The notes under the pieces: model-generated
What the model was told of the DNA's origin: nothing
Database searches by the model: none
The model's input: only the letters and a program-made list of their open reading frames with translations
Shown here: positions 1 through 8,578 of the stretch, piece after piece
Layout: each line of letters starts with the position of its first letter
How positions within the stretch are numbered: the stretch's first letter is position 1
Assembly (NCBI RefSeq): GCF_001698815.1
Contig: NZ_LGSI01000020.1
Coordinates: forward strand, 9,483-73,482
From: Pseudomonas syringae
GTDB taxonomy: Bacteria; Pseudomonadota; Gammaproteobacteria; Pseudomonadales; Pseudomonadaceae
DNA: 64,000 nt
Direction: 5' to 3'
Program-made: the position numbers and the translations under genes

Positions 1-18
1 GAGGCTTGCCCGCGAATC

Positions 19-87
19 GGCCGTAGGAGCGACTTTAGTCGCGAAGGCGTCAATTGCCCTCCCGGCTAAAGCCGGTCCTACAGCAAG
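19..87. repeat. REP/REPIN-type element, copy 1 (inverted match at 53247-53315)
   Basis: A 69-bp element made of two short hairpins, GCGACTTTAGTCGC and CCGGCTAAAGCCGG, separated by a short spacer. The same element occurs once more, in inverted orientation, at 53247-53315 with only about two mismatches by eye. It lies in non-coding DNA next to a decayed gene locus. It belongs to the extragenic palindrome families typical of Pseudomonas chromosomes. Confidence 0.8.
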
Positions 88-131
88 CCTCCAACGGGCG
101 TGCGAGTTTCAGTGTCAAGTCAGCCGCGTCG

Positions 132-164
132 CTGTAGGAGCCAACTTGTTGGCGAGACATTGGC
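132..164. repeat. REP-like palindrome
   Basis: A single extragenic palindrome, CTGTAGGAGCCAACTTGTTG followed by GCGAG. A near-identical copy lies at 23665-23697. The core CCAACTTGTTGG is self-complementary. It sits just downstream of the TonB-receptor remnant on the minus strand. Confidence 0.7.
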
Positions 165-215
165 CCCCAATGAATTCCACACAGCGTTCGCGCTACGCCT
201 GCTGCGCGGCAGCCT

Positions 216-362
216 CTAAAAATCCCACCTGGTGGTCAGCATCAGATTGCGCGGCTCGCCGTAGTAGGTGGTATCGAAGTTGCCCAGGCCGGTCAGTTCC
301 AGTTCCACGCCTTTGGTGGTCGCGCCGTCGATGGCTTTGTAGATGCCCGGCCACCAGTTCAT
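216..362 (-). pseudogene. TonB-dependent receptor, C-terminal remnant
   Basis: Reading the minus strand from 362 to the stop at 216-218 gives an open segment that ends in NLMLTTRWDF, preceded by a stretch rich in G, Y and T. A terminal beta-strand ending in aromatic-W-x-F is typical of TonB-dependent siderophore receptors. Only about 48 codons survive. The rest of the barrel and the plug are missing, and the segment is joined directly to a truncated FecR reading frame upstream. I read it as the tail of a fecIRA-type iron-uptake locus that lost its interior by deletion. Confidence 0.7.
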
Positions 363-872
363 GCTCGCGACCCCCGAGGGTGAAAGGGCCGGTGATGTTC
401 ACGGTACCCTCGGTGGTTTCCCCCTTCCAGCACGGCCACATCAACATCGCGTTTATCACTGCGCACGCTGAACACAGTCCCAATGTCGCGGACCTCGACG
501 CCTTGGCTGCGCACGATGAAAGGCGTGTCGGCATGTACCACGCTGAACAGCGCCTGGCCCTCGAACAGTTCCGGCTGGCGGCTGCGCAGGCTCCGTTCAA
601 TACGCAGATGCGTACCGGAATCCACGGTGACCTGGCTGCCATCACGAAGCTGAAGTTGTTGCCGAGTGCCTTTGGCGACCCACACGTCTTCGGTCTGCCA
701 GGCAGGATCGACTTTCCAGACCGCGCCCAGCAGCGCCAGAGTCAATAATCCCGCGCCCAGCGCAGTGCGGGTCCTGCGCCGACGCTGGGAAAACGCCTTG
801 GCTTCGTTGAGCAGGGCTTCCCTGGAGGGCACCTGATCGCGCAGCGCGTCGGCAAAGGGGGGCAGAGTCGCC
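363..872 (-). pseudogene. fecR: FecR-type anti-sigma regulator, truncated and frameshifted
   Basis: The minus-strand frame contains a membrane segment (TALGAGLLTLALLGAVW) followed by a recognisable FecR domain with LRDGSQVTVDSGTHLRIE and GQALFSVVHADTPFIVRS. FecR proteins relay siderophore-receptor occupancy across the inner membrane to an ECF sigma factor. Here the N-terminal cytoplasmic domain is largely missing and fused to sigma-factor residues. Near 420-428 an extra base in a run of five C (plus strand) shifts the frame, and the signalling C-terminal half is replaced by the receptor tail. It cannot make a normal FecR. Confidence 0.75.
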
Positions 873-1079
873 CGGTTGAATATCATCTTGCGCAAAAAAG
901 CCAAAGGCTGGATGACAGGGCTCCTGTGGCGGTTTCTCCAGCACCTGGACGCAGACATCGTGAACCAGATCCCGGGCGAACTGCCGACCCTTGAAGCGTT
1001 GCCGGATGTGCTCGATCAAGTCATCGTAATGAAGTGCCAGCGCAGTCATCAGACAATCGTTGGGGGAGGTTTCGTGCAT
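873..1079 (-). pseudogene. fecI: FecI-type ECF sigma factor, N-terminal remnant
   Basis: Starting at the ATG at 1079 the minus strand encodes MHETSPNDCLMTALALHYDD and continues into DLVHDVCVQVLEKPP, matching sigma region 2 of FecI-type iron-starvation sigma factors. A one-base shift near 913-920 moves the continuation, QPLAFLRKMIFNR, into another frame. It then runs straight into FecR sequence. The rest of region 2 and all of region 4 (-35 recognition) are gone, so it is non-functional. A Fur-box-like site lies just upstream. Confidence 0.7.
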
Positions 1080-1101
1080 GAGAAACGGTAGAGGCTAGTT
1101 T

Positions 1102-1120
1102 GAGAATGAGTCGCATTATG
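1102..1120 (-). promoter_or_regulatory. Fur-box-like site upstream of the fecI remnant
   Basis: GAGAATGAGTCGCATTATG matches 13 of 19 positions of the Fur consensus GATAATGATAATCATTATC, with both half-sites (GAATGA, CATTAT) recognisable. It lies about 20 bp upstream of the fecI remnant start, where an iron-starvation sigma gene normally carries a Fur operator. This supports the reading of the decayed locus. Confidence 0.6.
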
Positions 1121-1300
1121 CACGCGGATCGCTTCATGCCCACGCCCCGCAGCAATAAACAGTGGCCCAGCAAAGCCCGGGCATCATTCGTTCAATTGAT
1201 AGTGACCATCAAATATTGCGAGTTCTGTTTTTTTGGCAAAGGAGGAGGATAGCGTCATACCAACCTGCTTCTGCCGGAAGCTTTTGAAGGAATGCGCGCG

Positions 1301-1963
1301 ATGAGAATTTCAACCCTGCTGGCTCTTGTCGCCGTATTGACCGGTGGCGCTGCTGTCGCTGCACCTTCCTACGCTGCCGACGCGCAGTCCTGCCATTTGC
1401 TGCCGGTGGCCAACAGCGCGGCGAGCTTGCAGCATTCCCAGTCAGTGGGCGTTCTCTACAGCGAAAACACCGTCAGCAACCTGGCTTACCTTGAGCAATA
1501 TCACTCAGTCGCCGTGAAAGGTCAGAAGAGCGGCGTGCTGGATCCGCGGATCAGCTCGGCGTTCATCGACAGTTCAGATCCGCAACTGGCAATCGGCTGG
1601 CTCAAAGAGTCGCTGGACACGGAATTTGCCACGGTCACCGTCTACAAGGATCTCGATACGCTGGTGCAGGCCGGGCCAGATGTGGTGGTGATGCTCGACA
1701 CCTATAACCAACTGGTCACTCAACGCAATACGCAGGTCGAAGCGCGCTACGTTGCCAGGTTTTACGACGCGAACCTGCAATACATCGGCAAGGCTGAAGG
1801 TTATGGTGCCAGGCAGATGTCCTCGGTATGGGTTCACGACAAGGCCGCTGCGGAGATTGCCGCGCAAGTGGACCAGCAACGAGAGCTGCAAGTGAACGCA
1901 CTGAAACAGTTCGACGCATCTTTGAGGGCGCTGGTAACCTCCGGCCAGGTGGCGAGTAATTGA
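1301..1963 (+). CDS. Exported protein of unknown function
   Basis: The protein begins with a clear Sec signal peptide (MRISTLLALVAVLTGGAAVAAPSYA), so the mature product of about 195 residues is probably periplasmic. The ATG at 1301 is preferred over the one at 1292 because the GAAGG at 1286-1290 is correctly spaced only for 1301. The mature part contains a Val-rich segment (GPDVVVMLDTYNQLVT), then a charged helix at the C-terminus (AAAEIAAQVDQQRELQVNAL). I do not recognise the family. It stands alone, with a spacer of about 220 bp upstream. Confidence 0.8.
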   Translation: MRISTLLALVAVLTGGAAVAAPSYAADAQSCHLLPVANSAASLQHSQSVGVLYSENTVSNLAYLEQYHSVAVKGQKSGVLDPRISSAFIDSSDPQLAIGWLKESLDTEFATVTVYKDLDTLVQAGPDVVVMLDTYNQLVTQRNTQVEARYVARFYDANLQYIGKAEGYGARQMSSVWVHDKAAAEIAAQVDQQRELQVNALKQFDASLRALVTSGQVASN

Positions 1964-2043
1964 CAGGGCAGAGCATGGATTCCCTCGACGACGTGCCGGG
2001 TCAGCCCGCCAGTCATGTATACCGGGCCAGTCGACAGGTCTGA

Positions 2044-2940
2044 TCAGCGGGAAAACCTCTTCGCCCCCGCAACGCAGAGGATCACCGCAAGGCAAACCCC
2101 GAGCATGCCGATACTGACCTGTTCGTGCAGCAGTGTGGCCGCCAGGGTCAGGCCGAAGAATGGCTGGAGCAGCTGAAGCTGGCCGACTGCGGCGATCCCG
2201 CCCTGGGCCAGCCCGCGATACCAGAACACGAAGCCGATCAGCATGCTGAACACCGAGACGTAGCCCAGGCTAAGCCACGCTGGCAGATCGATGCCCGAAA
2301 ATGACGGCGGGCTCAAGGCCCACGCCAGCGGCGCCATGACCGGCAGGGCCAGCACCAAGGCCCAGCAGATCACTTGCCAACCGCCCAATGTCTTTGAAAG
2401 CCTGGCCCCTTCGGCATAGCCCAGCCCGCAGGCGAGGATCGCCAGTAACATCAGAATGTCGCCTGCTGGCGCGACGCTGAGGCCTTGAGACACGGCAAAT
2501 CCCACCACCAGCGCGCTGCCCAGCACTGAAAACAACCAGAACACTGGACGCGGGCGTTCGCCGCCGCGCAATACACCAAACACCGCCGTGGCCAGCGGCA
2601 ACAGGCCGACGAAAACAATGGAATGCGCTGAAGTTACGTATTGCAGCGCCAGCGCCGTCAGCAATGGAAAACCGACCACCACGCCCATTGCCACGATTGC
2701 CAGGGGCACGAGCTGATGGGTGGCCGGTCGCCGCTGTCGCAACAGCATCAGCAGGCCAAGCGCCAATACGCCGGCAATGTTTGCCCGTGCCACGGTCAGG
2801 AACACCGGGTCGAATTGCATGACCGCCAGGCGTGTTGCGGGCAACGAGCCACTGAAGATGACGACGCCAATCAGGCCGTTGAGCCATCCGCTGGCAGGTT
2901 TGGTGTCGGCATGGATTGCCGGGTTTGAGGTCTGTTGCAT
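2044..2940 (-). CDS. DMT-superfamily (EamA) metabolite exporter
   Basis: A 298-residue polytopic inner-membrane protein with about ten predicted segments in two EamA repeats, the architecture of drug/metabolite transporters. Residues such as GVVIFSGSLPATRLAVMQF in repeat 1 and LGYVSVFSMLIGFVFWYRGL in repeat 2 are typical. Substrates in this family range from amino acids to nucleosides and cannot be read from sequence. It is divergent from a MocR regulator across about 64 bp, an arrangement that usually means the regulator controls the exporter. An amino acid or B6-related substrate is plausible but unproven. Confidence 0.85.
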   Translation of the reverse strand: MQQTSNPAIHADTKPASGWLNGLIGVVIFSGSLPATRLAVMQFDPVFLTVARANIAGVLALGLLMLLRQRRPATHQLVPLAIVAMGVVVGFPLLTALALQYVTSAHSIVFVGLLPLATAVFGVLRGGERPRPVFWLFSVLGSALVVGFAVSQGLSVAPAGDILMLLAILACGLGYAEGARLSKTLGGWQVICWALVLALPVMAPLAWALSPPSFSGIDLPAWLSLGYVSVFSMLIGFVFWYRGLAQGGIAAVGQLQLLQPFFGLTLAATLLHEQVSIGMLGVCLAVILCVAGAKRFSR

Positions 2941-3004
2941 AGCGCTTCACTCACTGTGGTCGGGGTATTGCCGGTTGCGTCTGGCCATCGTATGGCTGAA
3001 GATC

Positions 3005-4375
3005 ATGACAATCAAAAAATCGTCATGGATACATCTTCATATGGCCCGCGCTCGTTACAAAACCCTGGTGGATGCATTCGCTGCCGACATTCGCTCGGGC
3101 GCGTTGCCGCCCGGTACCCGCTTGCCCACGCACCGGGAACTGGCGGCTCGCGAGGGACTGGCGCTGGTGACGGCGTCCAGGGTCTATGCCGAGCTGGAGA
3201 CCATGGGTTTGATCAGCGGCGAAACGGGGCGGGGTACCTTTGTCCGGGAAACGGCGTTGCCGCCGGGGCGCGGCATTGATCAGCAGGAAGTGGCGGCTGG
3301 CATGCTGGATCTCAGTTTCAATTACCCGTCACTGCCCGGTCAGGTTGAGCTGTTGCGCGGTGCGCTGCGGCAATTGGCGGTGGCGGGGGATCTGGAAGCA
3401 CTGCTGCGCTATCAGCCCCACGCCGGCCGTCTGCACGAGCGCGCGTGTCTGGCGCGTCATCTGACCGGTCGTGGCTTGGCGGTCGCCGCTGAACAGCTGC
3501 TGATTGTCAGCGGCGCTCAACACGGTTTGGCTATCACCGTCATGGCGCTGTTCAAGCCGGGGGATGTGATTGCCGTCGACGCGCTCACGTACCCCGGATT
3601 CAAGGTGGTTGCGGACGCGCATCGTCTGGAGCTGGTGTCGATCCCGATAACAGACCGGGAGCCTGATCTGGATGCGCTTGAAACCTTGTGCGCCAGGCGT
3701 CGGGTCAAGGCGGTCTACAGCATGCCGACGCTGCATAACCCCATGGGCTGGGTGTTGGATCTGGCCTGGCGCGAACGACTGGTCGGTATTGCCCGACAGC
3801 ACGGACTGTTGCTGATCGAGGATGCCGCCTATGCCTTTCTCGCAGAGAACCCGCCGGCGCCTTTGGCGACATTGGCAGCGGAGTTGACGGTGTACGTCTC
3901 CGGCTTCTCGAAAAACCTCGCCACAGGTTTGCGCGTTGGCTTTGTTGTCACGCCGCTGGATTGGGTGCCACTGTTCGAACGAGCGATAAGAGCGACGACC
4001 TGGAATACCCCCGGCGTCATGACTGCACTGGTCTGTGGCTGGATCGAGGATGGCACCGTCGCCCGGCTCGAAATTGAGAAGCGCGAGGATGCATCGACCC
4101 GGCAGGCGATTGCCAGAAAGGTGCTGGCTGGTCTGCGCTGCATCGGTCACCCCAACTCTTATTTTCTCTGGCTGCCGCTGCCGGAGGAGGTCCGCGCTGA
4201 TCAGGTCACCGCTGCCCTGTTGCGGGCCAATGTCGCGGTGTCGACGGCTGAGTCTTTTGTCGCGTCTGGCCCTGTACCCCACGCGATTCGGCTGGCATTG
4301 GGTTCCGTCGACTTGCCGCTGCTTGAGGTGGCGCTCACTGAAGTCCGGCAGGTGATTGGGCAGTACGCCTATTGA
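3005..4375 (+). CDS. MocR-type GntR regulator with aminotransferase-like domain
   Basis: The N-terminus is a GntR winged helix (residues about 10-85, with TRLPTHRELAAREGLALVTA). The C-terminal 340 residues are a fold-type I aminotransferase domain with the PLP-lysine motif GFSKNLATGLRVG and the cofactor region PTLHNPMG. MocR proteins bind PLP and often sense PLP or amino compounds. I chose the ATG at 3005; an in-frame ATG at 3041 would remove 12 residues. The frame stays open much further upstream, but that part overlaps the divergent transporter and has no family similarity. The likely target is the divergent DMT gene. Confidence 0.85.
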   Translation: MTIKKSSWIHLHMARARYKTLVDAFAADIRSGALPPGTRLPTHRELAAREGLALVTASRVYAELETMGLISGETGRGTFVRETALPPGRGIDQQEVAAGMLDLSFNYPSLPGQVELLRGALRQLAVAGDLEALLRYQPHAGRLHERACLARHLTGRGLAVAAEQLLIVSGAQHGLAITVMALFKPGDVIAVDALTYPGFKVVADAHRLELVSIPITDREPDLDALETLCARRRVKAVYSMPTLHNPMGWVLDLAWRERLVGIARQHGLLLIEDAAYAFLAENPPAPLATLAAELTVYVSGFSKNLATGLRVGFVVTPLDWVPLFERAIRATTWNTPGVMTALVCGWIEDGTVARLEIEKREDASTRQAIARKVLAGLRCIGHPNSYFLWLPLPEEVRADQVTAALLRANVAVSTAESFVASGPVPHAIRLALGSVDLPLLEVALTEVRQVIGQYAY

Positions 4376-4414
4376 GTGGCCCGGTTGAGCCACTCGCGAA
4401 GCGCCTGAAAAAGA

Positions 4415-5590
4415 TCAGATAGCGCTGCTGTAGCGGCGGCTGGTCACCCAGCAGATTGCCAGCGCAATGATCGCCACCAGGCCGCCGACAAAGCCGACCC
4501 AGGCCGCGCCCAGATGATGGACCACGATGCTGCCCAACAACGCACCACCGCCGATGCCAATGTTGTAGATGGCCGAGTGCAGCGCGGTGGCGACGTCGGT
4601 TGCGTCCGGCGCCATACGAATCACCTGGGATTGCATCTGCACGCCAAAACACAGCATCGCCAGGCCCCAAACCGCAAAGACTGCAACCAGCGCATAGACG
4701 CTCAACGATGCCCAGAACATCAAGCCCAGGCACAGGCATAAACAGCCAATCGCGATGTGGGTCAGGGTCGCCGGGAAGCGCGTGTGCAAGACGCTGAAGA
4801 AAATCGAACCAAGCAATCCAGCCAGACCGAACAACAGCAGCAGCCAGGTGGTGGTCGATTGGCTGAAGCCGCCCACCGACTGCACGAACGACTCGATGTA
4901 GGTGTAGGCGGTGAAGTTGGCGGTCACCACCAGCGCGGTGATGACATACAGCGACACCAGAGCCGGACGCTTGAAGAGCAGAGGCAGGCTGGTCAGGCTG
5001 CCGCTGTTCTGGCTCGGCAATAGCGGCAACTTCTTGGCCAGCAAAAACCAGATCAGACAGGCCACCAGCGCGATGGCGACAAAGGTTGCGCGCCAGCCCA
5101 TGCCTTCACCCAACAGACGGCCAATCGGGATGCCGAGCACCATCGCCAGGGACGAGCCCATGGCCAGGATGCTCAGCGCGCGGCCATGATTGGCGGCCGG
5201 CGCCAGGCGCACGGCGAGGGATGCGGTAATCGACCAGAACACCGAGTGCGCCAGGGCAATACAGATACGGCTGATCACCACGATGGTGAAACTGGGCGCA
5301 AGGCTGAGGATGATATGGCTGGCGATCAGCGTGCCGATGGCCACTTTGAGCAACAGACGCCGCTCGACGTTACGGGTCAGCAGCATCATCGGCAGCGACA
5401 TCAGGGACACGGTCCAGGCATAGACCGTCAACATCGGCCCCACTTGCGCCGGGGTCATGCCGAAGCTGCTGGCGATGGCGCTCAACAAGCCCACCGGAGC
5501 GAACTCGGTGGTGATGAAGATGAACGCAGCGACGGCCAGCGTGCAGACACTGATCCAGCTGGTAGGTTGCGCGTCGGCAGTTGTAGTCAT
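4415..5590 (-). CDS. MFS transporter, SotB/sugar-efflux type
   Basis: A 391-residue, 12-segment major-facilitator protein resembling the SotB/AraJ sugar and multidrug efflux branch. The N-terminal FITTEFAPVGLLSAIASSFG and the motif around LTRNVERRLLLK fit that branch. The start at 5590 has a good GCGAGG ribosome site 6 bases upstream; an in-frame TTG at 5602 would place the start upstream of that site. It lies 34 bp downstream of the sugar-porter gene on the same strand, so the two are probably co-transcribed. Confidence 0.8.
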   Translation of the reverse strand: MTTTADAQPTSWISVCTLAVAAFIFITTEFAPVGLLSAIASSFGMTPAQVGPMLTVYAWTVSLMSLPMMLLTRNVERRLLLKVAIGTLIASHIILSLAPSFTIVVISRICIALAHSVFWSITASLAVRLAPAANHGRALSILAMGSSLAMVLGIPIGRLLGEGMGWRATFVAIALVACLIWFLLAKKLPLLPSQNSGSLTSLPLLFKRPALVSLYVITALVVTANFTAYTYIESFVQSVGGFSQSTTTWLLLLFGLAGLLGSIFFSVLHTRFPATLTHIAIGCLCLCLGLMFWASLSVYALVAVFAVWGLAMLCFGVQMQSQVIRMAPDATDVATALHSAIYNIGIGGGALLGSIVVHHLGAAWVGFVGGLVAIIALAICWVTSRRYSSAI

Positions 5591-5624
5591 GAAACCTCGC
5601 AAAAATTAGGTACGGCGGGCGACA

Positions 5625-7049
5625 TTAAACCAGCTCTTTCTTCATGTGGCGTTCGATCTGTTCCAGGGACTTGCCCTTGGTTTCCGGCAGACAGAAGAAC
5701 ACGAACAGCAAAGAGCCAACGTTGATCACCGCGAAGACAAAAAAGGTTGGATTACCCAGCGCTGCCAGTGCCATTGGAAAGGTAAAGGCAACCGCCGCAT
5801 TGAACAGCCATTGCATCGACACAGCAGTGCCGGTCAGCAGGCCGCGAACCTGCATCGGGAACAGTTCCGACATCAACAACCAGTACACCGGCGCGATACA
5901 CATCTGCATGAATAACAGAAACAGCAGAATGCAGGCGAGGGCGGCGTAGCTCTGGGTCAGGTTCTGCGGCATGAATGTCATCACGCAACCCAGCGCAACC
6001 TGCGCTATAACCACCATCACCAGGCCGGTCATCAGCAGATGACGGCGCCCGAAGCGGCCGATGGCCCAGATTCCCAGCAGCGTTGCGATCACCGAGACGA
6101 TGCCGTTGCCGATGGTGGCGGTCAGCGCAGCATTGGTGCCCATTCCGGTGCTCTTGAGAATGATCGGCGTGTAGTACATGAAGGCGTTGACCCCGGTGAA
6201 CTGGGCGGTGAAACCCAGGCCGATGCCAATCAGCAGCAGCTTGATCACCCAGCCCTGGCGCAGCAGTTCGCCAACCGGCGGGCGTTTGCGGACCTGTTGG
6301 TGCTGGGCTTTCATGTCCTCGACTTCGCTCTGGGCATCCTCAGGGCTGTCACGGAGTTTTTCCAGCACGTCCTTGGCTTCATCGAAGCGGCCCTTGGACG
6401 CCAGCCAGTGTGGCGAGGCCGGCACAAAGAAGGTTCCCACCAGCAGCAGAATCCCCGGCACCATGGCGATGGCCAGCATGTAGCGCCAGATCCCCGGAAC
6501 TTGTACCAGCGCGGCCAGCAGGGCGCTGAGCGCGTAGGCGAGCAGTTGGCCGCTGACGATCATCAGTTCGTTGCGGCTGACCAGACGTCCGCGTCGTTTC
6601 GGGCCGGCGATCTCGGCGATGAACACCGGAACCGTGGCCGAACCGCCACCCACCGCGATGCCCAGCAGGAAGCGCGCGGCAACCATGAACGGAATCGACG
6701 GCGCAATGGCCGTGCACAAGGCGCCGGCGATGAACAGCAACGACAACAACCGCAGCGTCAGGCGCCGCCCGAAACGGTCGGATACATAGCCGCTGCCCAG
6801 CGAACCGAAGGCGGCGCCGATGATCAGCGAGGAAGTGACCAAACCCTCGGTGACGGCATTCAGACCCAGCCCGCCCTGGTCTACTGGCAGCGTCATGAAC
6901 GGCAAGGCACCGGCGATGATGCCGGTGTCGTAGCCGAAGGCAAGCGCGCCCATGGTGGCGACGAGTACGGAAATAAAGATCAACCGTTTTGACGACGTGT
7001 TTTGCCCGGCCTGTTCATGGCGGGCTGAGGAAGTAGTGCTCGAAGACAT
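5625..7049 (-). CDS. MFS sugar:H+ symporter (sugar porter family)
   Basis: A 474-residue, 12-segment transporter with sugar-porter hallmarks: GYVSDRFGRR after segment 2, FVPASPHWLASKGR before the central loop, GRFGRRHL in the second half, and the C-terminal PETKGKSLEQIE. The GalP/XylE/IolT-like family imports hexoses, pentoses or inositols with protons. The ATG at 7049 is favoured; a TTG at 7058 is possible. No catabolic gene lies beside it, so the sugar cannot be named. It probably shares a transcript with the efflux MFS gene downstream. Confidence 0.85.
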   Translation of the reverse strand: MSSSTTSSARHEQAGQNTSSKRLIFISVLVATMGALAFGYDTGIIAGALPFMTLPVDQGGLGLNAVTEGLVTSSLIIGAAFGSLGSGYVSDRFGRRLTLRLLSLLFIAGALCTAIAPSIPFMVAARFLLGIAVGGGSATVPVFIAEIAGPKRRGRLVSRNELMIVSGQLLAYALSALLAALVQVPGIWRYMLAIAMVPGILLLVGTFFVPASPHWLASKGRFDEAKDVLEKLRDSPEDAQSEVEDMKAQHQQVRKRPPVGELLRQGWVIKLLLIGIGLGFTAQFTGVNAFMYYTPIILKSTGMGTNAALTATIGNGIVSVIATLLGIWAIGRFGRRHLLMTGLVMVVIAQVALGCVMTFMPQNLTQSYAALACILLFLLFMQMCIAPVYWLLMSELFPMQVRGLLTGTAVSMQWLFNAAVAFTFPMALAALGNPTFFVFAVINVGSLLFVFFCLPETKGKSLEQIERHMKKELV

Positions 7050-7365
7050 GAACTGCAAAATCCTGTGGTCGATCTGAAGGGAAGCGAAGAAGGAACGTTG
7101 CTGCGGGACGACATGAATGACTGCAATGAGACCTTTTTCACGCCGGTTTCAGGGTCTGGCACGTGAATGCTGGCCAGCTGGCTTGGGATGTTAGGGGACA
7201 GCCGAACGCGCTAGTTCCCTATGAAACGCGAGGTTTGAGGAAAAAGAAGAAACGTTTCAGCCAGGTCCTGCAGAACGAGTGGCTTTTAGCTTTGCCAAGC
7301 CCAGTCTGATTGCCCTCAGCCCGGAAAAGATCAGGCGCTTTCACTTTGCGCATCCGCTGCGGGGG
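7050..7365. other. Intergenic stretch, no gene seen
   Basis: Holds the promoter region of the sugar porter at its left end. The rest has no open frame with family similarity, no REP sequence and no clear terminator. Confidence 0.6.
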
Positions 7366-7612
7366 TCACGAACTTTGCTCAAACGACGCGACCCTGTTTC
7401 TGCCCAGGCGCTTGGCCTGGTAAAGCTGCTGATCAGCGCGATTGATCAGCGCCGCCGGATTGGCGTCCGATGCCCGCGCCAGCGTGCCCGACCACGGCAA
7501 ACGCGGCTTGGGCAATGGCGGAGCAGATGGTCTGGGCAACGATCAGCAGCGTGAGCAGGGACAAGCCGGTAAACCAGAGGGTCAGGTGGCTACGGAGACT
7601 TGCTTTGAACAT
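7366..7612 (-). pseudogene. Diguanylate cyclase remnant (both ends joined, middle deleted)
   Basis: From the ATG at 7612 the minus strand encodes MFKASLRSHLTLWFTGLSLL, a membrane-anchor start typical of sensor or GGDEF proteins. In another frame, ending at the TGA at 7366-7368, it encodes ALINRADQQLYQAKRLGRNR, the classic final helices of a GGDEF domain. The GGDEF active site and sensor domain are missing, and the two halves are in different frames. I infer a deletion of roughly a kilobase that left only the two termini. Confidence 0.75.
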
Positions 7613-7776
7613 GGGCGCGACCTGACGACTGGACTGTGGGCATGTTAGCCAGAATAAATGGCTAACCGCCAGCTTCCGTCAGTAGTTTCATGCGGAAATG
7701 AGGCACATTGCTGGCCCCGCAATCTCGGATTGCCCGTCAAACTGTCTTTCTTTTCATAAAGTTAGGTGCTGGCTTG

Positions 7777-8106
7777 ATGCGGATCTTTGGATTGATTGCG
7801 GCGACGTTGGTCTTGGTCAATGTTTCGCTTACGGCTCAGGCGAAAGAGCCGAGCATGAACGGGCGCGCTATTTGCGCCTGGGGTTCGGGCATTGCCGCAG
7901 GCGCGCAGGAATCAAAGCTTGCGGGAGTCACCCTCTATGGCGCACGCAATAAGCTGCAAACCCGGAAGTTTACCCAACCCTGGATGCGCATGACGGCCAT
8001 GGGCATCACCGAGCAGACTTATAAGAGTGCTTCACGCCTGAAGCCGGCTGGCATCAAACAGACCTATTACGAGCAATGCGTCAATCATGAGCTGGCGCGT
8101 AAATAG
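7777..8106 (+). CDS. Small exported protein, unknown function
   Basis: A 109-residue protein with a signal peptide (MRIFGLIAATLVLVNVSLTAQA) and a basic mature domain of about 87 residues. The mature part has only two cysteines, one near each end (RAICAWGSG and YYEQCVNHEL), so a disulfide is plausible. The start at 7777 is chosen because it begins the signal peptide; the upstream extension has no such character. I do not recognise the family. It is followed immediately by the REPIN tandem array. Confidence 0.65.
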   Translation: MRIFGLIAATLVLVNVSLTAQAKEPSMNGRAICAWGSGIAAGAQESKLAGVTLYGARNKLQTRKFTQPWMRMTAMGITEQTYKSASRLKPAGIKQTYYEQCVNHELARK

Positions 8107-8116
8107 CCGCCTTTCC

Positions 8117-8524
8117 GTTGGAGCGAGGCTTGCCCGCGAAGAACGATGACGCGGTAGATCCGGGGCACCGAGGCGTCTGGTTCGCGGGCAAGCCACGCTC
8201 CAACAAATCTCTAAATCTGTAGGAGCCGAGCTTGCTCGCGAAGAACGATGACGCGGTAGATCCGGGGCACCGAGGCGTCTGATTCGCGGGCAAGCCACGC
8301 TCCAACAAATCTCTAAATCTGTAGGAGCCGAGCTTGCTCGCGAAGAACGATGACGCGGTGGATCCGGGTCACCGAGGCGTTTGGTTCGCGGGCAAGCCAC
8401 GCTCCAACAAATCTCTAAATCTGTAGGAGCCGAGCTTGCTCGCGAAGAACGATGACGCGGTAGATCCGGGTCACCGAGGCGTCTGGTTCGCGGGCAAGTC
8501 GGAACGCCGCCCGCTCGCTCCAAC
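8117..8524. repeat. Tandem array of four 102-bp REPIN units
   Basis: Units start at 8117, 8219, 8321 and 8423, so the period is exactly 102 bp. Each unit contains two REP sequences in inverted orientation (GGAGCGAGGCTTGCCCGCGA or a close variant, then TTCGCGGGCAAGCCACGCTC) around a conserved spacer with GAACGATGACGCGGTAGATC. The first unit has a different left REP variant, and the fourth diverges at its right end. Only a few substitutions separate the units, so the expansion is recent. REPINs are mobilised in trans by RAYT transposases; none is encoded here. Confidence 0.9.
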
Positions 8525-8578
8525 GAAGCGCATTTCAATTCAATGGTTGTGTTGTTTGATGAGGGCGGACAGCCCCAA

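Noticed and set aside
2720..3004. N-terminal extension of the MocR gene
   Set aside because: The frame stays open but overlaps the divergent DMT gene and adds residues unrelated to GntR proteins; the ATG at 3005 fits the family.
6039..6992. Long plus-strand open frame, about 317 residues
   Set aside because: It lies antisense inside the sugar porter gene and encodes a Gln/Arg/His-rich low-complexity translation typical of shadow frames in high-G+C DNA.
8117..8524. CRISPR-like regular repeats
   Set aside because: The 102-bp unit is conserved through its whole length, with no variable spacers, and each unit is an inverted REP pair. No cas genes are present.
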